From: an uncultured Verrucomicrobiales bacterium
GTDB lineage: Bacteria; Verrucomicrobiota; Verrucomicrobiae; Limisphaerales; CANJSG01
Direction: 5' to 3'
DNA length: 29,260 bases
Assembly: GCA_946480965.1 (NCBI GenBank)
Contig: CAMLMI010000013.1
Location: 1 to 29,260, forward strand
The number at the start of each line of letters is the position of its first letter. Within the stretch, counting starts at the first letter, position 1. The translations under genes were made by a program, and so were the position numbers. This document shows, piece by piece, positions 13,925 through 22,341 of the stretch. The notes under the pieces are model-generated. The model was not told the origin of the DNA, did not search any database, and worked only from the letters and a program-made list of their open reading frames with translations.

Positions 13925-16356
13925 CCTTCGATCCCCTTCGTCGGGGCGAGTTCTCGGGTCAGATGGTCGCGGACGCGGCGCAGTTCCTGGTCGAGGAGCT
14001 GGACGCGTTCCTGGACGGCGTCCCATTCGGCGCCGCTGGGCAGTTCCTCGATCTGTCGGCACACGGCGGCCACGCGGTCCGCGCCGAGGGTCGATCCGGC
14101 GGTGCGGAGGGCCTGGACCGTGGGGACGATGCGCTCGTGGTTCCGGGCATTCAGGGCATCTTGCAGTTCCGCCGTGCGGCGGGAAGCCTCGTCTTGGAAG
14201 GAGCGGGCCAGTTCGGCGAAGAACAGCTCGAACTCCGCGCCTTCGCTGATCCTCAGCGCGTCGATGACGGCGGGGTTGATCGGCGCCTGCTCCGCCGGCG
14301 CGGGCGGCAACGGCGTTTCCGCCACGGGCACGGGCGCGGACAGGAGGTTGGCGCGCATCCACGCGGCGATGCCGTTGTAGGCGGTGCGGACCTTGACGAT
14401 GAGCTCGGGCACGCCGTCCAGCGAACCGCCGACGGCGCGGTGCTCGATGTCGCGCAGCTCGGGCACGAAGCCGACGACGCCGATGGAGTTGCTCGCGCCG
14501 CAGGCGGAATGGGCGATGCGGCGGACATCGGTCGCGCGGCCGGCCTCGGCGGCTTCCGCCAGCTCGGCGAATTGGCCGTCGGTCTGGTCCACATACATCT
14601 TCACCAGCTCCTCGATGATCGTCTGGTCGCCGTCGGTCATCTCGTTGAGGCGGTCCAGATCGAGCCCCTGGGGCGGGCCGGAGGATTCGGGGGGAGCGGC
14701 TTCGGCGGTGGCCACGGGAGCACCCGGGGTCGCCTGCCAGCCTTCGGCCAACGGCGGGCTCGGGGGCTCGGCGATGAGGCGGTCGATGGTGGCCTTCAGT
14801 TCGTCGGCCAGCACGGGCTTGCCGAGAAAGTCGTCCATGCCGGACTCGAAGCAGAGCTCGCGGTGCTTCTCGCTGACGTTGGCGGTGAGCGCGACGACGA
14901 GGGTGCGCCGCGCCTCGGGCGTGCGGGCGCGGGCGCTTTCGTTGGCGCGGATCTGGCGGGTGGCCTCGAAGCCGTCCATCACCGGCATCATGCAGTCCAT
15001 CAGGACCACGTCCCACGGCTCGCGCTCGACGGCGAGCACGGCTTCCTGGCCGTTGTTGGCGGTCTGGACGAAGTAGCCGAGGCGCTCGAGCTGCTTCATG
15101 CCGACCTTGCGGTTGATCGGGTTGTCGTCCACCAGCAGCACGCGGTGGCGCGGGGCTTCGCCGTCGAAGACGAGCGGCACGTTTTCCGGAGAGGGACCGG
15201 TGGAGGAACCCTTGGGCCGGGCCACGGCGAAGGCCGATTCCAGGCAGCGGCGCAGGTCGGCGACGCGGAACGGGCGGGACACCACGCCGTCGATGCCGTT
15301 GGCCAGCAGCGTCTCTTCCGACGGCGGCAGGCTGCTGTCGGCGATGGCCACGAGCTTGAGCGGGGAGGTGAATTTCCGGTTCAAGATCCGCCGGGCCAGA
15401 TCGAGGTTGTCCGGCATCGTCTTGAGGTCGAGCAGGACCACGGAGGTCTGGCGCGCGGAGGCCTTGTTGAGCGTGTCCAGCTCCTGCCAGAGGGCCGATT
15501 CGTCCACGGCGATGCAGGTGCCGCACCAGTCGAGCATCTTGGTCTGGAGCAGATTCGAGCCCTTGGGCCGGTCCTGCACGAGGTAGGCGTGGAAGCAGTT
15601 GAAGACGGTGCTCGGCGTGTCCGCGTCGGCTCCGGGGACGCTCTCCACCGGCAGGGTGAACTGGAAGATCGCGCCACCGAGCGGCCCGGGCTGCACGGAG
15701 AGCTCGCCGCCCAGCGCGGTGACGAGCGACTTGGCCAGAGCGAGGCCGAAGCCGGAATCGCCCCGGCGCGGATCGGGCCCGGGACGCCCCGGCTCGAAGA
15801 AGGTTTCCAGCGCCTCGGGCGCGAGCTTCGTCCCCGTGTCGCGCAGCTCGAAGACGAGCGTCCCGCCCGCTCCGGGACCGGTCTGGCAACGCGCCTGCAC
15901 CACGATCTGCCCTTCGCGCGTGTGGTCCAGACAGTGGCCGATGAGCTTCTGGAGGACGACCGCGAGGACGCATTCCTCGGCGCGGACCATGTCGGTGGCC
16001 GGGGAAGGCGGCCGGGACCGGATCTCCGTGTGCTGGCGCGCGGCCCGTTCCTCGTGCGCCTCGATGGCCTCGTCGATGAGGTCGCGGACGGAGAAGACCG
16101 CCTTCCAGCGCGGCGGCGCTCCCGTGGCCAGGGCGGCCCAGGCCTCGGCGTCGGCCATGAGGCTCTGGATGCGGCCGGCGTGCTGCGCGGCGGCTTCCAA
16201 TGCCGCACGCTGCTTGGCCCCAAGCGACGATTCTGCCAACTGCCCCAGCAGTTGCGGCAACGCCTGCACCGGCTGCCGCAGCTCGCAGGACAGGGAATGC
16301 AGCAGGGCGTCGGCGGGGACCGCACTGAACCCCTTGATGGGCACGGGCACTTCCAT
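13921..16356 (-). CDS. Degenerate hybrid kinase: pseudo-HisKA/HATPase, two receiver-like domains, HPt
   Basis: An 811-aa soluble signalling protein. The dimerisation helix reads LSCELRQPVQAL, with Cys24 where the phospho-accepting His should be. The ATPase N-box reads KLIGHCLDHT, with His141 where the Mg-binding Asn normally is, while RDTG and SGFGLALAKSL remain. A receiver-like domain (about 250-380) keeps an Asp in VVLLDLKTMP but is divergent. A standard receiver (about 404-530) has Asp454 in VVLMDCMMPVMDG. HPt1 has His616 in IAHSACGASNSIG. A second HPt-like bundle near the end reads VQALRTAGSTLGA, with Gln748 instead of His. Kinase activity looks lost, while phosphotransfer through receiver and HPt1 looks possible. 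ATG 16356 is preferred over a TTG four codons upstream. It is coupled to the following hybrid kinase by ATGA. Confidence 0.85.
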   Translation of the reverse strand: MEVPVPIKGFSAVPADALLHSLSCELRQPVQALPQLLGQLAESSLGAKQRAALEAAAQHAGRIQSLMADAEAWAALATGAPPRWKAVFSVRDLIDEAIEAHEERAARQHTEIRSRPPSPATDMVRAEECVLAVVLQKLIGHCLDHTREGQIVVQARCQTGPGAGGTLVFELRDTGTKLAPEALETFFEPGRPGPDPRRGDSGFGLALAKSLVTALGGELSVQPGPLGGAIFQFTLPVESVPGADADTPSTVFNCFHAYLVQDRPKGSNLLQTKMLDWCGTCIAVDESALWQELDTLNKASARQTSVVLLDLKTMPDNLDLARRILNRKFTSPLKLVAIADSSLPPSEETLLANGIDGVVSRPFRVADLRRCLESAFAVARPKGSSTGPSPENVPLVFDGEAPRHRVLLVDDNPINRKVGMKQLERLGYFVQTANNGQEAVLAVEREPWDVVLMDCMMPVMDGFEATRQIRANESARARTPEARRTLVVALTANVSEKHRELCFESGMDDFLGKPVLADELKATIDRLIAEPPSPPLAEGWQATPGAPVATAEAAPPESSGPPQGLDLDRLNEMTDGDQTIIEELVKMYVDQTDGQFAELAEAAEAGRATDVRRIAHSACGASNSIGVVGFVPELRDIEHRAVGGSLDGVPELIVKVRTAYNGIAAWMRANLLSAPVPVAETPLPPAPAEQAPINPAVIDALRISEGAEFELFFAELARSFQDEASRRTAELQDALNARNHERIVPTVQALRTAGSTLGADRVAAVCRQIEELPSGAEWDAVQERVQLLDQELRRVRDHLTRELAPTKGIEG

Positions 16357-16483
16357 GTTCGTCTTCAAAGTTTACGTCGGGCGGCCCCGCGTCCCGTCCA
16401 ACCGGGACGGGAGTTTGACATTGCGAGAGACACGCATTTCTCTCCTCCCAACGGATTTCTACGGAATCTTTTAAGCGCCAATT

Positions 16484-16771
16484 ATGCCCCGACTCACCGT
16501 CCTGCCCGCCAACAAGTCAGCTGAAGTGCCTGCGGGCGAACTCCTCATCGAAGCCGGCGAACAGGCCGGAGTGGAGATGGAAGCCGGTTGTTTCAACTGC
16601 TCCTGCGGCACCTGCGTGGCCGAGGTCGTCAGCGGCATGGAGAATCTGGAACCGCCTACCGACGAGGAGCTTGATGTCCTGGATCAATGGAACAAGGACC
16701 CCGAGAAATTCCGCCTCACCTGCTGCGTCCGCATCAAACGGGGCGAGGTGGTGATCAAGGCCGGACATTGA
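16484..16771 (+). CDS. [2Fe-2S] ferredoxin
   Basis: A 95-aa plant-type ferredoxin, a small cytoplasmic electron carrier. Cluster ligands are Cys36, Cys41 and Cys44 in GCFNCSCGTC (C-x4-C-x2-C) and probably Cys80 in FRLTCCVRI. An extra Cys39 lies within the loop. The early strand RLTVLPANKSAEVPAGELLIEAGEQAGV matches the beta-grasp start. An acidic helix PPTDEELDVLDQW precedes the last ligand, as in the family. ATG 16484 leaves the normal N-terminal length; no clear ribosome binding site is present. No reductase or oxygenase partner is adjacent, so its redox partner is unknown. A long palindrome follows. Confidence 0.92.
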   Translation: MPRLTVLPANKSAEVPAGELLIEAGEQAGVEMEAGCFNCSCGTCVAEVVSGMENLEPPTDEELDVLDQWNKDPEKFRLTCCVRIKRGEVVIKAGH

Positions 16772-16828
16772 TGGCCCGAACCTGAAAGACAGGGCCAACC
16801 GGGGTTGCCAACCCGGGGCCCTCGGAAG

Positions 16829-16870
16829 ACAAAACAGCCCGGCGGATTGCAATCCGCCGGGCTGTTTTGT
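16829..16870. terminator. 42-bp perfect palindrome, likely two-way terminator
   Basis: ACAAAACAGCCCGGCGGATT (16829-16848) is mirrored exactly at 16851-16870 around a GC centre. Arms begin with an A-rich and end with a T-rich tract, so on either strand a GC stem is followed by TGTTTTGT. It sits between the ends of the convergent ferredoxin and propeller genes (stops at 16771 and 16904), as expected for a shared terminator. Confidence 0.9.
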
Positions 16871-16903
16871 TCGTGCCGAAAGTCGGGTCAGTCCATCCGG
16901 CGG

Positions 16904-18061
16904 TCACTTCCGCAGCCGGAAGGATTTCGCGCCGGTGCAGTTCAGCGTGACCGTGTGGGCGGTGGCGGTGGCCACGACGGCGGTGGGTTCGTTTTCCCAA
17001 GTGGTCAGGTTCGTGGAGCGTTGCAGCGTCCAGCCCGTGGCGGCCAAGGGCCAGGAGACGACGACCTGTGAGGCGTTCTTGCGCTGGATGGTCAGGGCGG
17101 GCACCGCGCTGCCGCCATCGGTGCCGGGCACGGGATCGGACTGGAGGATCTGCCCGTCCCAACCGACGGAGACGAACGTGCCGTTGCCGTAGGCAACCGC
17201 CTTCATGTGCCACGGCAGGTCGGTCTCGACGCGAGTCCAGTCCGTGCCGTTCTGCGAATAGAGCATCCGGCCCCATTGGCTCGCGGCGACGAGGTAGCTG
17301 CCGTTCGAGGCGAAGTCCCAGATGAAGCCCGTGGTCTGGCTGTTGCGCGGCGTCCAGGTCACGCCGTCGGGCGACGTGGCGAGCGCGCCGCCCTGGCCGC
17401 CGACGACGAAGAGGCCGTTGATGTAACCCGCGCCGAAGAGGTTTTCGGACAGCATCGACTGGCGAGGGGCCCAGTTGGTGAGCGACTGGAGCGAGCTGTA
17501 GAGCATCCCCATGTTCGTGTTGCCGGTCTCGTAGCCCGCCACGACCCAGGTGCCGTTGTGGCCGATGACGCACGCGGGATCGCGCCCGCCGGTGCCGACC
17601 GATCCGGTGGTCCAGTCGATGCCGTTGGTCGAGTGGCGGAACGAGCCGTTGCCCTCGATGACGAAGAAGCGCGTGCCGTCGAAGGTCGCATCCAAGTAGC
17701 CGCCGCCCGTGTTGGCCGGACGCGGCGTCCAAGCGACGCCGTCGGGCGAGGTGATCATCGTCTTGGGACCGCCGCCCGCGATGGCGACGAACAGGCCGTT
17801 GCCGAACTCGACGTCGCGCAGGTTCACCGTGACGGGGCTGGCGACGGGCGACCAGGTGACGCCATCGGGCGAATTGAGGATCGTGCCGCCGTCGCCGACC
17901 GCGACGAACTTGCCGTTGCCATAGGCCACGCCGTTCAGGCTCTCGAGGGTTCCGGCATCGCGGATGTGCCAGTTGTCGATGGGGGCGGCGGAGGCTTGGG
18001 GGCTCCAGGCGAAGAGCAGGAACGCGGCGGCCGCGATCCAGTTCAGGCAGGTGGTTTTCAT
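16904..18061 (-). CDS. Secreted propeller-like repeat protein
   Basis: A 385-aa protein with an N-terminal signal peptide (basic MKTTCLNW, hydrophobic AAAAFLLFAW, cleavage near ASA-AP around residue 26). Then come about seven repeats of the form GNG-x-F-V-A-V-G...GG-x-I-x-x-SPDG-x-x-W, for example GNGKFVAVGDGGTILNSPDG, GNGLFVAIAGGG and INGLFVVGGQGG. This resembles a beta propeller of the sialidase/photosynthesis-stability type. The last about 80 residues (ALTIQRKNASQVVVSWPLAATGWTLQRSTNLTTWE) match a C-terminal beta module found on many secreted verrucomicrobial proteins. ATG 18061 is chosen because it opens the signal peptide; upstream codons are shadow. Ligand and role are unknown; probably periplasmic or extracellular. 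Confidence 0.8.
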   Translation of the reverse strand: MKTTCLNWIAAAAFLLFAWSPQASAAPIDNWHIRDAGTLESLNGVAYGNGKFVAVGDGGTILNSPDGVTWSPVASPVTVNLRDVEFGNGLFVAIAGGGPKTMITSPDGVAWTPRPANTGGGYLDATFDGTRFFVIEGNGSFRHSTNGIDWTTGSVGTGGRDPACVIGHNGTWVVAGYETGNTNMGMLYSSLQSLTNWAPRQSMLSENLFGAGYINGLFVVGGQGGALATSPDGVTWTPRNSQTTGFIWDFASNGSYLVAASQWGRMLYSQNGTDWTRVETDLPWHMKAVAYGNGTFVSVGWDGQILQSDPVPGTDGGSAVPALTIQRKNASQVVVSWPLAATGWTLQRSTNLTTWENEPTAVVATATAHTVTLNCTGAKSFRLRK

Positions 18062-18189
18062 GGCGGTGTTGTTTTTTGACGCAGCCAGCGTGGCTCTCCG
18101 CCGCCACGGCCACCATGCCACTCCAGAAGGACAAAACGGATCGGCGGAACTCCCAGCGGCCTGGAAAATACTCCTTTCGGGTAAGGGGC

Positions 18190-18267
18190 GGACGAAGGGT
18201 TGCGCCGCTGCGACGGGAATCTCCTTTCCAATCCAGCAGGCTTGACGTTCGCTCCGCTCGGCATGAC
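18190..18267. repeat. Interspersed-repeat-like segment overlapping the start of the CNB gene
   Basis: The stretch ending GACGTTCGCTCCGCTCGGCATGACG resembles a widespread intergenic repeat type (CGTTCGCTCCGCTCGGCATGAC). Its CATGAC contains the ATG at 18263 used by the cyclic-nucleotide-binding-domain gene. A GAATCTCCTTTCCAATCC stretch just before is also typical of such repeats. The left boundary is uncertain and only one copy is in the window. Confidence 0.4.
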
Positions 18268-18754
18268 GGCCCTTCTCGAATCGCTTCGCAGCCTGCCCGT
18301 CCGGCACTTCGCCGCTGGCGAGGCGGTCATGGTGGAAGGCGGATCGGACCGGCTGCTGTTCATCCTGATCGAGGGCGCGGTCGAAGTGGTCAAAGAGGAC
18401 GTGAAGGTCGCGGCTTGCACGGAGCCCGGCGCGGTCTTCGGCGAATTGGCGGTCCTGCTCAACCAGCCCCACACGGCGACGGTCCGCGCCACGCGGCTCT
18501 CGCGCTTCGCCGTGGTGGATGATCCCCGCGCTTTCCTGCAACAGAACGCCGCCGTTTGTCTCCACGTTTGCGAGCTGTTGGCCCGCCGTCTCGACGCGGT
18601 GAACAAATACCTGGTGGACGTGAAGCACCAGTTCGAGGGGCACGACCATCTCGGCATGGTGGACGGGATGTTGGACACGCTGATGCACCGCCAGCCGCGT
18701 AAGCGCGTCGCCCCCCGCGACACCACGCTACGCGACCCGGAGATCGCGGACTGA
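18263..18754 (+). CDS. Cyclic-nucleotide-binding-domain (CRP-fold) protein without DNA-binding domain
   Basis: A 163-aa protein with one cNMP-binding beta-roll (about 5-110). The glycines of the roll are kept (AAGEAVMVEGG, LIEGAVEV) and the phosphate cassette reads FGELAVLLNQPHTATVRA (59-76). In classical cAMP or cGMP binders the cassette has Arg before the T/S-A; here His70 stands there, so ligand binding may be altered or lost. The C-terminal about 50 residues are a helix (VCELLARRLDAVNKYLVDVKHQF) and a basic tail, too short for the winged helix of CRP/FNR regulators. It therefore looks like a regulatory subunit or scaffold rather than a transcription factor. The 3' end overlaps the convergent metallophosphoesterase gene by 27 bp. 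The start codon lies within a repeat-like segment, so an alternative start is possible. Confidence 0.75.
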   Translation: MTALLESLRSLPVRHFAAGEAVMVEGGSDRLLFILIEGAVEVVKEDVKVAACTEPGAVFGELAVLLNQPHTATVRATRLSRFAVVDDPRAFLQQNAAVCLHVCELLARRLDAVNKYLVDVKHQFEGHDHLGMVDGMLDTLMHRQPRKRVAPRDTTLRDPEIAD

Positions 18755-19453
18755 ACGGCCTTCGGCCGAGGTCCATTCCGCCGTCATGGTGGCGAGATCC
18801 AGGGCGATGTGCGTGGGTGCCGGCCCGATCTGGCGGCCGGGATTGAAGACCCAGGTGCCGCCGATGCGATCGATCCACGAACCGGCTTCGTAGAACGGGG
18901 AATTGTGGATGTGGCCGCTGAGGACGATCTCCGGCCGGAAGCGCTCGATCCAACCGCGCAACGCCTCGTCGCCCGCGAACTTCTTCCCGGTCCAGCACGT
19001 CTTCACGCCTTCGGGCGGAGCGTGGTGAATCCAGAGCCAAGGACCTTTCCTCCGGGCTTCTTCGACCATGAGAAACGCCTCCAGCTCGGCGCGGGACTGG
19101 TCGCCATCCCACCACGGACAGACCGAGACGCGCCAGTCACCCAGATCGAACCCTTCGCCATCCACATGCACGCCCGCCGCGCGCGCGTGTTGCAGCCATT
19201 CGGCCACGGATTCGTCCGAAGCGTTGCGGCTGTCGCCGTCATGGTTGCCGGAGCTGACGACGAGCGGGGACTTCTTCCGCAGCAGGGTGAAATACTTCTC
19301 CACGATCGCGATCTGCACGTCCTGGTCGAGCGGCGAGGCTAGGTCGAGCAGGTCGCCGCCGATCACCGTCGCGTCGAACTCTCCCGCCCGCGCCACCAGC
19401 CAGTCGAACTGCGGGAGCGTGTAGTGGAGATCGGCGACGTAGAGGAGGCGCAT
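18728..19453 (-). CDS. Calcineurin-like metallophosphoesterase
   Basis: A 241-aa protein with the full metallophosphoesterase motif set: Asp8 and His10 in VADLHY, Asp34 in GGDLLD, Asn70 and His71 in SGNHDG, His143/His144 in WIHHAPP, and His181 and His183 in SGHIHNSP. These bind two metals and hydrolyse phosphomono- or diesters. There is no signal peptide, so it is probably cytoplasmic. The substrate could be a nucleotide, a cyclic nucleotide or a phospholipid headgroup and cannot be told from sequence. The start MRLLYVADLH places the first motif immediately at the N-terminus, as usual. Its last codons overlap the tail of the CNB-domain gene on the other strand. Confidence 0.9.
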   Translation of the reverse strand: MRLLYVADLHYTLPQFDWLVARAGEFDATVIGGDLLDLASPLDQDVQIAIVEKYFTLLRKKSPLVVSSGNHDGDSRNASDESVAEWLQHARAAGVHVDGEGFDLGDWRVSVCPWWDGDQSRAELEAFLMVEEARRKGPWLWIHHAPPEGVKTCWTGKKFAGDEALRGWIERFRPEIVLSGHIHNSPFYEAGSWIDRIGGTWVFNPGRQIGPAPTHIALDLATMTAEWTSAEGRSVRDLRVA

Positions 19454-19519
19454 GGGTCAACCTTGGGCCGGACTCTGCGGCCACCGCACGCGCTGGCGAG
19501 ACAATTGATCCCGGCGGAA

Positions 19520-19537
19520 GCGGCCGCGGTCGGCCGC
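19520..19537 (-). terminator. GC hairpin after the GloVer-repeat gene
   Basis: A perfect 7-bp pair GCGGCCG (19520-19526) and CGGCCGC (19531-19537) with a four-base loop lies just downstream of the GloVer-repeat gene's stop in its reading direction. No T-run follows, so intrinsic termination is doubtful. Confidence 0.35.
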
Positions 19538-19545
19538 CCCCAGCC

Positions 19546-22341
19546 TCAAGGAAGCACGGCGCGGAAATAGCGTTCCGGGCGCGTGGCGGCTTGGGGATCG
19601 GTCACGGTGCGGAGCGTTCCCTGGAGGACGACGTTCGAGAACGTCTGCCAGGCGGTGGCGGGCTGAAGATTGGTCCGGGCCTGGAGCGTGACTGTTCTGC
19701 CCATCGGTCCGGCGAGCTGGAGCTGGAGGGCGTTGCCGGTGTTGGTCCCGGCGAAGACGACCACGGCGGCGTTGCCGGATTCCGCGCTGCCGCCAGCACC
19801 GCTGACCAAGGCGCGGTAGTTGCCGCCGTCGGCGAAGACGACCGACTCGATCAGATGGGTCGCGGCATTGGCCCCTGCGATGTCCACGCCATTGCGCTGC
19901 CATTGGTAGGCCAGGGTGCCGGAGCCGGTGGCGGACACGGCGAGCAACGCCGGAGCGCCGGGCGCGACGATGAGCGATTGCGGATGGGCCGTGATGGTCG
20001 GCGCGGGCGGCGGCGCGATGAACCGGAAGACGGTTCCGAGGTTGGCCGTGCCTCCGGCGGAGGTGGTGCCGAAGAGATCGGTGCCGCCGAGGGCCAGGCC
20101 GGCCGCAGGCAGGCGTCCCGAATCGCCGCCGCCGAAATGATAGACGGTGGTGAAGCCGGTGCCGTCCCTCGCGACGCGATAGAGCGTGCCGACATTGAAG
20201 GAACCGCCCGCACTGGTCGCGCCGTAGAGCAGCCCGTCCGCTCCTTCGACCAGGCGGCCGACGGGTTGTTGGCCTTGGGTCGATGCGTTGGTCAGGTTCA
20301 CGATGACGGCGTAGGAAGAGTTCGCAGGATCGAAGCGATACAGGGCTCCCAATCCTCCGGTGCCACCGCCGCGCGTGGCTCCGTAGAGCCGACCGTCGGA
20401 GGCCTTCAGCAGCCCGCCCGAGGGATCGATGCCATCGGTGGCGTTCGTGCCGAACGAATGAAGCCGCTGGTAGCCGTCGCCAAAGGTGCCCACGCGGAAC
20501 AGCACGCCCCAATCGGCCGGACCGCCGTAGGGCGTGGTTCCATAGAGCATGCCGTTGACCTCCACCACCCCGTCCTGCGGGCCGGCGCCGTCGGGATTGC
20601 CCCCGGTGAAATTGTGGAGCGGCAGGAAGTCTCCGCCATCCTTGGCCAGTCGAAAGACCATGCCGGTCGACGAACTGCCTCCCATCCGGGTCGTGCCGTA
20701 GAGCGCGCCGTCGCTGCCCAGCCACAACGGGCCGGAGGCGAGACGTCCGTCGGCCGCGATCGCGGTGAAGTCCCGGACGATCTGGAACCCTGTGCCGTTG
20801 GTCGCCAACCGATAGACGCCGCCGAAACCGTTCGCGCCACCAAAGAGCGCCGAGCCGTAGAAGAAGCCATCCTGGCCATCGAGCAAGGTGCCGGACGGGT
20901 TGAGCAAATTGGTCGTTCCCGGTCCGAAGTGGTGGAGAATGGTGTAGTTCGTGGTGTGGCGCTGGATGCGGTAGACCGTGCCGCCGCCGTCCTTGCCGCC
21001 GTCGCGGGTCACTCCGAAGAGATCGTTGGTGCCCAACGCGAGGAGCGACTGCTCCAACGTGAAGCCGTCGCCGCCGGCCGAGCTGAAGCCGAAGACCACC
21101 GCGTAGTTCGTGCCCGCGCGCGCGATCCGCACCAGCGCGCCGTCGCCGGACAGCCCGCCCTGACGCGTCAGACAGTAAAGGGTGTTGGTCGATTCGATCA
21201 GGGGCGAAGCGGCATCGAAGGCGTCGCCGAGGCTCGCGCCGAAGTGGTGGAGCAGCTTGTAGCCGGTGCCGGTGCGCCCGATGGTGAAGATCGTGCCGCG
21301 ATTGTTGTTGGTGCCGCCCTGCGAGGTGACGCCGTAGAGGAGGCCGTCCGACCCCTCGAGCAGTTGGGTGCCGGGATAGATCGCGTCGTTGAACTGCGCG
21401 AAGTGCCGCAGCACCGAGAAGTTCCCGCCGTTGCGGTCGAGACGGAAGATCGTGCCGGAATCGTTCGTGCCGCCGAACCGGCTCATGCCGTAGAGGAACC
21501 CGTCGGTGCGGCCGACGATCACGCCGCCGTCGATGGCCTCGGGGCTTCCCGGCGTGGCGGCGGGGGAAAGCAGGACCTTGAAGCTGCTGCCGTTGGTGTT
21601 GATGCGATAGACCGTGCCCACGTCGTTCGACCCGCCGGTGTGCGTGGTGCCGTAGAGGAAGCCTTCCTGGCTCGGGCCTTCAACGAGGCCCGAGTTCGGC
21701 GTGTCCCCGTCGTTCTCCCCGCCCGCGAAGCTGCGGAGCACCGAATAGTTCGAGCCGTCCCGCGCGATGCGGAACACCGTGCCGAACCCCGAAGTGCCGC
21801 CCGCGGTTGTGGTGCCGTAGAGGAAGCCGTTGAACGATTCGACCAGTCCGGCCCGCGGATAGTTGCCGTCGCCGAAAGAAAGGCCGAAATGTCGCAGCAC
21901 CGTGTAGGTCAGCCCGTCCTTCGACATCTTGAACACGGTGCCGAGACCGCGCGCGCCGCCCGAGTAGGTCGTGCCGTAGAGGAACCCGTCCTTGCCCTCG
22001 ATCACGCCGGCGTAGGGCGTCGCGCCGCTGTTGGTGAAGGAAAGCTGCTTCAGAACGGTGAACGCGCTGCCGTCCGGCCGGATGCGGAAGATCGTGCCGT
22101 CGCCACTGCTGCCGCCGAACGGCGTGGTTCCATAGAGATAACCGTCCGAAGCCGCGAGGAGCTTGGCTTCCGGCTGGGAACCGGAGAACGCCGTCGCGCC
22201 GAATGATCGCAACTCGACGAGATTGGTCTGCGCACGGATCGACTGCGTGCAGATGGAAAGCAGAACGAGGATCAACCCCTTGCTCAATCGGTCCAGAGAA
22301 AGACACGACAGGCCCGAAAACGACACGGACGGCGGAAACAT
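19546..22341 (-). CDS. Secreted GloVer-type tandem-repeat protein with Ig-like C-terminus
   Basis: A 931-aa protein. After an N-terminal segment with a hydrophobic stretch (GLILVLLSICTQSIRAQ, signal peptide by pattern) there are about 14 tandem units of roughly 50-60 residues. Each carries the core F/L-L-Y-G-T-T-x-x-G-G...G-T-V/I-F/Y-R...DG...VL..F, for example DGFLYGTTYSGG and LLYGATSAGG. This is the GloVer tandem repeat, named for its occurrence in Gloeobacter and Verrucomicrobia; a propeller-like fold is probable. Residues about 785-870 form an Ig-like domain (ITAHPQSLIVAPGAPALLAV, LAYQWQRNG). A final beta module ends TRPERYFRAVLP, as in other secreted proteins of this phylum. ATG 22341 is preferred; a TTG 17 codons upstream is possible. 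Likely surface-exposed; ligand unknown. Confidence 0.85.
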   Translation of the reverse strand: MFPPSVSFSGLSCLSLDRLSKGLILVLLSICTQSIRAQTNLVELRSFGATAFSGSQPEAKLLAASDGYLYGTTPFGGSSGDGTIFRIRPDGSAFTVLKQLSFTNSGATPYAGVIEGKDGFLYGTTYSGGARGLGTVFKMSKDGLTYTVLRHFGLSFGDGNYPRAGLVESFNGFLYGTTTAGGTSGFGTVFRIARDGSNYSVLRSFAGGENDGDTPNSGLVEGPSQEGFLYGTTHTGGSNDVGTVYRINTNGSSFKVLLSPAATPGSPEAIDGGVIVGRTDGFLYGMSRFGGTNDSGTIFRLDRNGGNFSVLRHFAQFNDAIYPGTQLLEGSDGLLYGVTSQGGTNNNRGTIFTIGRTGTGYKLLHHFGASLGDAFDAASPLIESTNTLYCLTRQGGLSGDGALVRIARAGTNYAVVFGFSSAGGDGFTLEQSLLALGTNDLFGVTRDGGKDGGGTVYRIQRHTTNYTILHHFGPGTTNLLNPSGTLLDGQDGFFYGSALFGGANGFGGVYRLATNGTGFQIVRDFTAIAADGRLASGPLWLGSDGALYGTTRMGGSSSTGMVFRLAKDGGDFLPLHNFTGGNPDGAGPQDGVVEVNGMLYGTTPYGGPADWGVLFRVGTFGDGYQRLHSFGTNATDGIDPSGGLLKASDGRLYGATRGGGTGGLGALYRFDPANSSYAVIVNLTNASTQGQQPVGRLVEGADGLLYGATSAGGSFNVGTLYRVARDGTGFTTVYHFGGGDSGRLPAAGLALGGTDLFGTTSAGGTANLGTVFRFIAPPPAPTITAHPQSLIVAPGAPALLAVSATGSGTLAYQWQRNGVDIAGANAATHLIESVVFADGGNYRALVSGAGGSAESGNAAVVVFAGTNTGNALQLQLAGPMGRTVTLQARTNLQPATAWQTFSNVVLQGTLRTVTDPQAATRPERYFRAVLP

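Noticed and set aside
13963..16524. An 853-codon plus-strand frame opposite the degenerate kinase
   Set aside because: No recognisable domain, biased composition, and full overlap with a protein carrying receiver and HPt motifs.
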